From a bacterium (GTDB lineage Bacteria > Patescibacteria > Microgenomatia > Levybacterales > UBA12049), in the NCBI GenBank assembly GCA_021825955.1, contig JAKAEH010000057.1:1-6322 (forward strand): a DNA stretch of 6,322 nucleotides, read 5' to 3'. Numbering within the stretch: position 1 is the stretch's first letter; every line of letters starts with the position of its first letter. The notes beneath the pieces were generated by a model. That model searched no databases. It worked only from the letters and a program-made list of their open reading frames with translations, and was not told the origin of the DNA. Below, piece after piece: positions 1-5,165 of the stretch. The position numbers and the translations under genes were made by a program.

Positions 1-585
1 ATTTATAAGGAGCAGAACAAAAATGACCCTTTGCTTTTGGATTTAGTAACAGCAGATGTATTGCCTTCATCGTTTGAAATTTCTGCTTACAGGATAGAAG
101 ATTTAGGAGGTATTTCGGATATGCTTAAGAAATCACCGGTAGTGTCTGATGTTATTTATCAGAAAGATGTAGTATCAACATTGACTTCATGGACGGGAGC
201 TATAAGAAAAATAGGAATAGTTCTTGTAGTCTTACTTTCTTTAGTATCCGTTTTTATTATGGTTACGATAATCGGAATTAAGATTTCTCAAAGGAAGGAA
301 GATATTGAAATAATGCGTTTAATCGGCGCTACGAGTTGGTATATCCGATGGCCCTACATAGCAGAAGGTGTTTTTTATGGACTTTTTGGAGCGTCAATAG
401 GGTGGATTATATCTGCCGGCGTTCTTTTGTACTCAACTCCCTTTCTGGAATCCTTTTTGAAAGGAATACCAATTTTACCTGTTTCGTTTGTAGATTTACT
501 CATACTGCTTGCGATGGAAGTTGCTTTTGCCGTTTTTCTTGGAGTTGTATCAAGCTTTTTAGCAGTATTTAGATATCTTAAATAA
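1..585 (+). CDS. ftsX: Cell division protein FtsX, C-terminal part (5' end outside window)
   Basis: The reading frame is open from base 1, so this is the last 194 residues of a longer protein; the TTG at 31 is internal. FtsX is the membrane subunit of the FtsEX ABC-type complex, which couples cytoplasmic ATP hydrolysis by FtsE to activation of periplasmic or extracellular murein hydrolases at the septum. The fragment shows the end of the extracellular loop (about residues 1-65, with a 'LPSSFEISA' strand and a 'VVSDVIYQKDVV' segment typical of the family). Three membrane segments follow at about 71-93, 118-144 and 161-190. After the first of them comes the conserved cytoplasmic stretch 'SQRKEDIEIMRLIGAT' (96-111), and the protein ends in 'FRYLK', as FtsX proteins do. 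These are TM2-TM4 of the usual four. ftsE would be expected just upstream. The next gene, 12 nt downstream, encodes the probable hydrolase partner. Confidence 0.93.
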   Translation: MYKEQNKNDPLLLDLVTADVLPSSFEISAYRIEDLGGISDMLKKSPVVSDVIYQKDVVSTLTSWTGAIRKIGIVLVVLLSLVSVFIMVTIIGIKISQRKEDIEIMRLIGATSWYIRWPYIAEGVFYGLFGASIGWIISAGVLLYSTPFLESFLKGIPILPVSFVDLLILLAMEVAFAVFLGVVSSFLAVFRYLK

Positions 586-597
586 ATATTATGGCTT

Positions 598-1815
598 ATG
601 GTTTTAAGAAGTGTAAAAAAGTTAATTTTTCTTGTCATCGCACTTTTTCTGTTTTTGCGTGTTAACTCAATTTCCTTCTCGCAAACGGTAACTCCTACGC
701 CGACTCCTTCTGTTGATGTCTCTCAACAGCAGCAGGATCTTCAAAATAAAATAAAAGACCTTGAAGGTCAAACAGAAACATTGCAATCTCTCATAGCAAT
801 TATAGAGAACAAAATAAAACTCACCGAGTATCAGATAGAGAGTACAAAAGAACAGATTACAAGTATAACAATGGATATTGATACTGCTTCAAAAAAAATA
901 GATACACTGCAGGTCTCTTTAGACAATTCAATAACAGTTCTTCTAAAGAGAATAGTTGCAACATACGAGGTTGGAACGATACAGCCTTTACAGATTCTGT
1001 TAACGTCAGGTAGCGCTTCGGACTTTTTTACGAGGCTTAATTATCTGCGCCTTGCTCAGGCGCATGACAAAAAATTGATCTACGATACTCAGCAGGCAAA
1101 GGTAGATTACGCAAATCAAAAAAATATTTTTGAGGACAAGAAAAAACAAGTGTTGGCCCTGCAAGTTCAACTTCAGACAGAAAGTGATCAGCTGGATCAA
1201 GAAAATCAGGCAAAGCAACAGCTTTTGCAGGCGGATGAAAGCCAGATAGCTCAGTACAAGGCTCAATTAGCAGCGTTGTCAAACTTTGCGCGTTCAAGAG
1301 TGGGCCCGGGGGGACAAAGCGTTCCTCATCAGGACTTATCTGATGGTTGGGGAAAATACTATAATCAACGCGATGCAAATTGGGGGAATAATTTTATTGG
1401 TTTATCTAATGAACAGATATGGGACGTTGGGTGTTTGCTCACTTCGTATGCCATGGTGACTACTCATTACGGTGGTTCAATAACTCCTGCAGATGTAGCT
1501 GCAAATTCAGGAAATTTTTTCGGTAACACTGCTTATTTTTTACTTCCTGGTCCATCTGCAAACGGACATTCGGCAACGGATGTCAAGTATCCTTCTCTTG
1601 ATGATTTGCGTAGTGATTTGAACTCAGGTAAATCGGTTATTGCAGGATTATCCTACGACGGAGGGCCAATTGCCGACCACTGGGTTGTACTAAGATCGGT
1701 TAACTCTGATGGAAGCTTCAACATAAATGATCCTTTATATGAAGGAGCAATGAATGTTAACATAAACGATCATTATTCAGGCCTTAAAATCGTCGAAGCG
1801 AGAATTTACAATTAA
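598..1815 (+). CDS. Secreted coiled-coil protein with C39-like cysteine peptidase domain, probable FtsEX-dependent cell-wall hydrolase
   Basis: This 405-residue protein starts at the first ATG available after the ftsX stop. Residues 1-28 form a signal peptide (basic RSVKK, then a hydrophobic core), followed by a short Thr-Pro linker (31-38). Residues about 41-228 are Gln/Lys/Glu-rich coiled coil. They include the conserved hinge region of EnvC/PcsB/CwlO-type proteins (about 115-165: 'LLKRIVATYEVG', 'LQILLTSGSASDFFTRLNYL'), the part that docks on the FtsX outer loop in characterised systems. After a Gly/Pro linker (235-243), residues about 250-405 look like a Peptidase_C39_2 domain. It has 'YYNQRDANWGNN' at the start, a putative nucleophile Cys279 in 'DVGCLLTS', His361 in 'DHWVV' and Asp378 in 'NINDP', consistent with a Cys-His-Asp triad. 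Known partners carry LytM, CHAP or NlpC/P60 domains instead. Peptidoglycan as substrate is inferred from the gene order and coiled coil. No clear Shine-Dalgarno precedes the start. Confidence 0.85.
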   Translation: MVLRSVKKLIFLVIALFLFLRVNSISFSQTVTPTPTPSVDVSQQQQDLQNKIKDLEGQTETLQSLIAIIENKIKLTEYQIESTKEQITSITMDIDTASKKIDTLQVSLDNSITVLLKRIVATYEVGTIQPLQILLTSGSASDFFTRLNYLRLAQAHDKKLIYDTQQAKVDYANQKNIFEDKKKQVLALQVQLQTESDQLDQENQAKQQLLQADESQIAQYKAQLAALSNFARSRVGPGGQSVPHQDLSDGWGKYYNQRDANWGNNFIGLSNEQIWDVGCLLTSYAMVTTHYGGSITPADVAANSGNFFGNTAYFLLPGPSANGHSATDVKYPSLDDLRSDLNSGKSVIAGLSYDGGPIADHWVVLRSVNSDGSFNINDPLYEGAMNVNINDHYSGLKIVEARIYN

Positions 1816-1821
1816 ATATTC

Positions 1822-1862
1822 AAGATAAAACAAATTATCTTATTAATTATTTATCTTTTTTT
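1822..1862 (+). other. Small inverted repeat with alternative pairing and T-tract, weak terminator-like element
   Basis: AAGATAA at 1822-1828 can pair with TTATCTT at 1835-1841 (6-nt loop), or with a second copy of TTATCTT at 1851-1857 that runs into a T tract (1856-1862). Each stem has only one G-C pair, so stability is poor and true termination is doubtful. The segment lies in the largest intergenic gap of the window, but it may itself encode the N-terminus of the next protein. It is recorded as a visible pattern only. Confidence 0.2.
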
Positions 1863-2637
1863 GGTTTTATACCTGCTTGCCCCGGGAAGAATTATTGCCG
1901 CCATGAGCCTCACCGTAGATAATCTTCCCGTGACCATTGATCAAGCCCAAGAATTCAAGTTAAACATAAATTTTTCCTGTTCGAGCTGCGGAGATTCTTA
2001 TCTTCGAGGAGTTTTCTATCCAAGCGGAACAAGTTATTTTGGTTATACACAAGATAATAACGGAATCTGGAGTAATGCTCCGGGCTCAAATTGCACTAGT
2101 TTTTTTAAAATCGCCCAGACAGATCTAGATTATGGTAGCAGCTGGAGCGGGGAAATCAAATTTAAGCCCGATCCACAAAGCTCTTATTATACCGGGCCGG
2201 GGGAATATTCTTTTAAAGTTGGAAGATACTCTTCGAGTTGCAGTTCGCCGCTTTGGTCTACGGAAGCAACAGTTGCAATAACCGGTCCGGCGCCTACGCC
2301 GGTGTCTGATTTTACTCCTTCAACCTCTCTCCCATCTCACACGCCAACCCCTACGCCAACCCTTACAAGCAGTCCTTTACCCATATCTGTAACGCTGGCG
2401 CCCTCTGTTCCAAAAACAACAGCACAACCCGTTAATAAGGAAAGTGTTTTGGGTCAAAGCACAAAGTCCTCAATTCCTAAGCAAAATAACACAAGCAGAA
2501 AAGACTCTTCAAAATACGATAATAGTTTATTTCCTAAAATTTTTATTGCAATTGGAATTGCTTTCTTGCTACTCTGTGTTATAGTAGTTGCTTATCCTTA
2601 TGTAGATAAGATTAGGAAAGGAAGATTAAATGCCTAA
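1861..2637 (+). CDS. Predicted surface protein: cysteine-containing ectodomain, Pro/Thr stalk, C-terminal membrane anchor; function unknown
   Basis: I do not recognise a named family. From the TTG at 1861 the product is 258 residues. Residues about 15-142 look like an all-beta secreted domain rich in Ser, Gly, Tyr and aromatic residues, with cysteines at 40, 43, 78 and 127 that could form two disulfides. Residues about 143-220 are a Pro/Thr/Ser stalk with 'TPTPTPT' runs. Residues 224-246 are a single membrane segment, followed by a short basic tail (DKIRKGR), implying an outside-facing ectodomain. The start is uncertain. The frame is open back to the preceding stop, and 1816-1860 encodes a basic and then strongly hydrophobic stretch (IFKIKQIILLIIYLFL) that completes a signal peptide, whereas a TTG start would leave only a half-length one. 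No ATG, GTG or TTG exists upstream in frame. The 3' end overlaps tsaE by 8 nt. An Ig-like or adhesin-like role is conceivable but not shown. Confidence 0.72.
   Translation: MVLYLLAPGRIIAAMSLTVDNLPVTIDQAQEFKLNINFSCSSCGDSYLRGVFYPSGTSYFGYTQDNNGIWSNAPGSNCTSFFKIAQTDLDYGSSWSGEIKFKPDPQSSYYTGPGEYSFKVGRYSSSCSSPLWSTEATVAITGPAPTPVSDFTPSTSLPSHTPTPTPTLTSSPLPISVTLAPSVPKTTAQPVNKESVLGQSTKSSIPKQNNTSRKDSSKYDNSLFPKIFIAIGIAFLLLCVIVVAYPYVDKIRKGRLNA
2287..2302 (+). repeat. Perfect GC-rich hairpin inside coding sequence
   Basis: CCGGCG (2287-2292), loop CCTA, CGCCGG (2297-2302) form a 6-bp all-GC stem with a tetraloop. It stands out in an AT-rich gene and falls exactly where the ectodomain of the surface protein gives way to its Pro/Thr stalk. 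A short run of four T (2310-2313) comes 7 nt later, which is a poor match to an intrinsic terminator. It may simply result from Pro/Ala codons. Confidence 0.4.
2341..2362 (+). repeat. Short tandem repeat in stalk-coding region
   Basis: ACGCCAACCC occurs at 2341-2350 and again at 2353-2362, giving a 12-nt period that encodes Thr-Pro-Thr-Pro units of the stalk. Such in-frame units can expand or contract by slippage and so change stalk length. Only two exact copies are present here. Confidence 0.45.
2614..2624 (+). promoter_or_regulatory. Purine-rich ribosome binding site for tsaE
   Basis: AGGAAAGGAAG ends 5 nt before the ATG at 2630 and lies within the last codons of the surface-protein gene. 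It supports this tsaE start and the 8-nt overlap. Confidence 0.6.
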
Positions 2638-3064
2638 CGAAAAAACAATTGTTACAGAAAATTTTAATCAAACCATAAAATTAGGAGAAGATTTTGCTCA
2701 AGAAATAGACCCGGGAGAGTTCTTGGCATTTTTTGGGGATCTTGGAAGTGGAAAAACAACTTTTGTTCAAGGGCTAGCAAAAGGATTGGGAATAAAAAGA
2801 AGAATAATTTCACCGACCTTTATTATTGTAAGAACTTATTTGGTAAGGAGCGCAACCTTCTATCATATTGATTTATACCGAACTCAAAATACGGATGACC
2901 TGCTTGGAATTGGGCTAAATCAAATTATTGAAGGAAAAAATAATATTGTCGCTTTGGAATGGGCAGAAAAAATGGGTGATTTGCTGCCAAAAAAAAGAAT
3001 TGACTTGTTTTTTAAAAATTTAGGAGATGATAAAAGAGAGATAAAAATAATAAGACATGAGTGA
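2630..3064 (+). CDS. tsaE: tRNA t6A biosynthesis ATPase TsaE
   Basis: TsaE is a small P-loop ATPase that works with TsaB and TsaD in making N6-threonylcarbamoyladenosine at position 37 of ANN-decoding tRNAs in the cytoplasm; its ATP hydrolysis is thought to reset the TsaBD complex. The 144-residue product has the usual family length. It shows the Walker A loop GDLGSGKT (36-43) followed by 'TFVQGLAKGLGI', the 'SPTF' motif (61-64), 'YHIDLYR' (78-84) and 'EWAEK' (110-114), all hallmarks of the family. A purine-rich ribosome binding site sits 5 nt upstream. The gene overlaps the preceding surface-protein gene by 8 nt and the following tsaC by 8 nt, which implies translational coupling. Its stop is TGA; the normal family length at this stop argues for the standard code. 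Confidence 0.96.
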   Translation: MPNEKTIVTENFNQTIKLGEDFAQEIDPGEFLAFFGDLGSGKTTFVQGLAKGLGIKRRIISPTFIIVRTYLVRSATFYHIDLYRTQNTDDLLGIGLNQIIEGKNNIVALEWAEKMGDLLPKKRIDLFFKNLGDDKREIKIIRHE

Positions 3065-3635
3065 TCTTAATAAGGCTATAGAAATATTTAATCAGGGAGG
3101 AATAGTAATTTTTCCTACCGATACCGCTTTCGGGATAGGTTGCCGCATGGACAATGAGGTCGCGATTAAAAAACTTTTTAAAATTAGAAAAAGGCCGCTA
3201 ACGCAGGCAGTGCCCGTTCTTGTAGATAGTGTCCTGATGGCAAAAACATATGTAAAAGAAATTCCGGAGGACGTTTTAAATAATCTGATAAAGCCTTATT
3301 GGCCGGGCGCTTTAACCATAGTTTTGTCTTGCAGGGAAGATAAAGTGCCCTCTCTGGTTAGAGGCGGCGGGGCAAGTTTAGGAATAAGAGAGCCTAATTT
3401 GCCTCCTTTACTAGAAATTATAAAATCCGTTGGCGTTCCTATTTTGGGTCCTTCGGCAAACTTCCATGGAGATAAAACTCCTTACAAAATAGGAGATCTA
3501 AATCCGGCATTAGTTTCGCTGGCAGATTATGTGTTAGAAGGAGAGTGCTTCGGTAATCTTGCTTCAACAGTAATTGATTGTACAGAAAAACCATGGTCTA
3601 TTTTGCGAAAAGGCAATTTAGAGATTAAGATATAA
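3057..3635 (+). CDS. tsaC: L-threonylcarbamoyladenylate synthase TsaC (YrdC/Sua5 family)
   Basis: This enzyme makes threonylcarbamoyl-AMP from threonine, bicarbonate and ATP, the first step of tRNA t6A37 formation. The 192 residues correspond to a YrdC domain alone, so it is the short TsaC type and lacks the extra C-terminal Sua5 domain. Motifs seen: 'FPTDTAFGIGC' (19-29), 'KIRKRP' (42-47, matching the KxR substrate-binding region), 'WPGALT' (82-87), 'LGIREPN' (108-114), 'GPSAN' (131-135, the SxN motif), 'STVID' (170-174) and the closing 'SILRKGNLEI'. The ATG lies inside the end of tsaE, so translation is probably coupled; there is no strong Shine-Dalgarno of its own. tsaB follows after 2 nt, so three t6A genes are consecutive. 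Confidence 0.95.
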   Translation: MSDLNKAIEIFNQGGIVIFPTDTAFGIGCRMDNEVAIKKLFKIRKRPLTQAVPVLVDSVLMAKTYVKEIPEDVLNNLIKPYWPGALTIVLSCREDKVPSLVRGGGASLGIREPNLPPLLEIIKSVGVPILGPSANFHGDKTPYKIGDLNPALVSLADYVLEGECFGNLASTVIDCTEKPWSILRKGNLEIKI

Positions 3636-3637
3636 GG

Positions 3638-3958
3638 ATGAGAACAATTTTATACATTGACACATCGGACAGTCAAAAAATATTATTAAAGTTGCAGACA
3701 GGAGGGATAGTTAAAAAAACTTCCTCCCGCTCAAAAATTCTTCGTTCCGAAGCGGCGCTTCCTCTAATAGATAAGCTCTTAAAAGAGAATAATTTAAATG
3801 TTAAAGACTTAAATGAAATAAAAGTAATTCTTGGCCCAGGCTCATTCACGGGATTAAGAGTGGGGGTTTCGGTAGCAAATGCCCTGTCTTATCTTTTAAA
3901 AATTCCTGTAAATAGTAAGGAGATTGGAGATTTAGTCCAGCCAGTATATAATAAATGA
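3638..3958 (+). CDS. tsaB: Minimal (short) TsaB, tRNA t6A biosynthesis scaffold protein
   Basis: TsaB is an ASKHA-fold, catalytically inactive relative of TsaD that forms a heterodimer with it in the t6A37 complex. The N-terminus 'ILYIDTS' (4-10), the 'SEAALPLIDKLL' helix (37-48) and the signature 'GPGSFTGLRVG' (66-76) are clear. The protein is only 106 residues, whereas typical bacterial TsaB is roughly 220-240. The second ASKHA lobe is missing, yet the last residues 'LVQPVYNK' resemble the PVY-type tail of full-length TsaB, so the architecture looks like an N-lobe joined to the terminal tail. The reading frame is intact and the next gene overlaps the stop (ATGA), with no leftover tsaB sequence between them, so this looks like a settled short form rather than fresh decay. 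The start follows tsaC by 2 nt. Confidence 0.88.
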   Translation: MRTILYIDTSDSQKILLKLQTGGIVKKTSSRSKILRSEAALPLIDKLLKENNLNVKDLNEIKVILGPGSFTGLRVGVSVANALSYLLKIPVNSKEIGDLVQPVYNK

Positions 3959-4896
3959 TATATATGAAAGATTTTCTGCACCATATCTTTTTACCTAGAA
4001 TCACCAATAATTACAGACCAAAATTATTACATCACAAAATTTTATTTTCATTTATTGTTTTCTTCTTTTCTGCCGGAATTTTAATGTCTTTTGTCAGGAC
4101 TAATTTCCCCTCGGTTTTAGGAAGTGCATCAGACGTTTCGATACAGCAGCTTTTAATAATTACTAACGAAAAGAGACAGGAAAACGGCCTTTCTCCTCTA
4201 ACTATGGATAGCAGATTAACGCAGGCAGCTACAAACAAGGCATCCGATATGTTTAGTAAGAATTATTGGGCTCATAATTCCCCTGATGGAACAACGCCAT
4301 GGTGGTTCATAAAAAACGCAGGCTATAATTATATTTATGCCGGGGAAAATCTTGCCAGAGGATTTAGCAACGCTTCAGATGTTGTAAATGCATGGATGGC
4401 CAGTCCTGAACACAGGCAAAATATGCTCTCGGTAAATTATCAGAATGTGGGTTTTGCAGTTGCCGCGGGAAGTTTAACTGGAGAGGATACGGTTTTGGTG
4501 GTTGAAGAGCTGGGTAGCACAAGCTATGCACCAGCCGCCGTAGCTCAAACAAAACCTGAAGCGGTTATAAACGCGCCAGCATCTCCTTCGCCTGTTCCTT
4601 CTGTTTCTCCGAGTCCAACACCCGTTATTCAGACAGTCAGCCCTGTTCCAAGCCCGACAGGTCTTGTTATAGGAGAAGCCTCAAAAATCGCAACGCCTTT
4701 AATAAACGGGCAGTCTCTCTCCTTACTAATAGCAAAGGTAGTCTTGGCAGTATTTATCTTTGTTTTGATTATGGATATGATAATGATAGAAAGAAAAAAA
4801 ATTGTTCGTTTTGTAGGGCACAATTTGGATCATATTTTCTTTCTTAGTTTAATATTGCTGATAATATTAATCTTAACAAGAGGATCGATAATTTAA
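3955..4896 (+). CDS. CAP/SCP-domain (YkwD-like) membrane-anchored extracellular protein
   Basis: This 313-residue protein has a hydrophobic segment at about 29-48 after a basic/His-rich N-terminus (signal anchor or signal peptide). A CAP domain follows at about 62-190: 'LLIITNEKRQENGLSPL' at the start, 'AHNSPDG' with His107, 'AGENLA' with Glu131, and 'WMASPEHRQNML' with Glu152 and His153, supplying the His/Glu cavity residues of the family. Then come a Pro/Ser/Thr stalk (about 192-236) and two C-terminal membrane segments (about 256-277 and 291-308). Bacterial CAP proteins are secreted or surface proteins, mostly without a proven biochemical role; a wall- or surface-related function is inferred. 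The ATG at 3955 overlaps the tsaB stop as ATGA, favouring coupled translation; an ATG at 3964 is an alternative that shortens it by 3 residues. Confidence 0.9.
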   Translation: MIYMKDFLHHIFLPRITNNYRPKLLHHKILFSFIVFFFSAGILMSFVRTNFPSVLGSASDVSIQQLLIITNEKRQENGLSPLTMDSRLTQAATNKASDMFSKNYWAHNSPDGTTPWWFIKNAGYNYIYAGENLARGFSNASDVVNAWMASPEHRQNMLSVNYQNVGFAVAAGSLTGEDTVLVVEELGSTSYAPAAVAQTKPEAVINAPASPSPVPSVSPSPTPVIQTVSPVPSPTGLVIGEASKIATPLINGQSLSLLIAKVVLAVFIFVLIMDMIMIERKKIVRFVGHNLDHIFFLSLILLIILILTRGSII

Positions 4897-5165
4897 TGAA
4901 TAAAAAATTCAGACAACATATTGCGTATTACATTTCACTGTTCGCAATTCTGCTATTAGGGGGAATTTTGATTATTCTCACATCGCCAAACGTCTTTGTT
5001 CAGATCAATATAGCGTTGATAACTATTTGTTTTTATATTCTTTGGGGAGCTATCCATCATTTGATAAACCATGAATTGACGATAAGAATTATGATAGAAT
5101 ATGTTCTTATTGGTCTATTGGGAGCATCAATAATTTTCTTTATGGTTATGGGAGGACTTGTATGA
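4896..5165 (+). CDS. Small three-pass membrane protein, function unknown
   Basis: The 89-residue product has a basic start (MNKKFRQH) and three hydrophobic segments at about 9-29, 33-54 and 65-87; the loop after the second carries a histidine cluster, 'WGAIHHLINHELT' (His54, His55, His59). I do not recognise a family. It is supported as a real gene by its tight packing: its ATG shares one base with the stop of the CAP-protein gene (TAATG), and its TGA stop overlaps the rmlA start (ATGA). An AAGAGG at 4878-4883 lies 12 nt upstream, rather far for a ribosome binding site, so coupling to the CAP gene is likely. It may work with the CAP protein, which also ends in membrane helices, but the sequence does not show this. 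Confidence 0.8.
   Translation: MNKKFRQHIAYYISLFAILLLGGILIILTSPNVFVQINIALITICFYILWGAIHHLINHELTIRIMIEYVLIGLLGASIIFFMVMGGLV
5150..5156 (+). promoter_or_regulatory. Strong Shine-Dalgarno for rmlA
   Basis: GGGAGGA ends 5 nt before the ATG at 5162 and lies within the final codons of the small membrane protein. It is the best ribosome binding site in the window and fixes the rmlA start. Confidence 0.75.

Noticed and set aside
31..585. TTG at 31 as the start of a 184-residue protein
   Set aside because: The frame is open to base 1 and the earlier residues fit the FtsX extracellular loop, so the gene is simply cut by the window edge.
375..638. Open frames on the minus strand, here and at 1006-1378, 4032-4238, 4364-4552, 4629-4823 and 5389-5658, and the + frame at 336-572
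   Set aside because: All lie inside well-supported genes in other frames and show no recognisable motifs or export signals of their own; they are shadows.
583..1860. ftsX, the hydrolase gene and the surface-protein gene share one frame, separated only by TAA stops, suggesting readthrough or a split fusion
   Set aside because: Each product has its own export signal or complete domain set, and three genes in one frame is expected by chance about one time in nine. There is no recoding signal.
3056..3064. TGA read as glycine (alternative code)
   Set aside because: TsaE ends at the TGA with the normal family length, and the TGA stops of tsaB and the small membrane gene form typical ATGA overlaps. 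The standard code explains everything.
3700..3730. Possible hairpin between GGAGG near 3701 and CCTCC near 3723
   Set aside because: Only about five base pairs around an A-rich loop, inside tsaB, with no T tract; likely chance.
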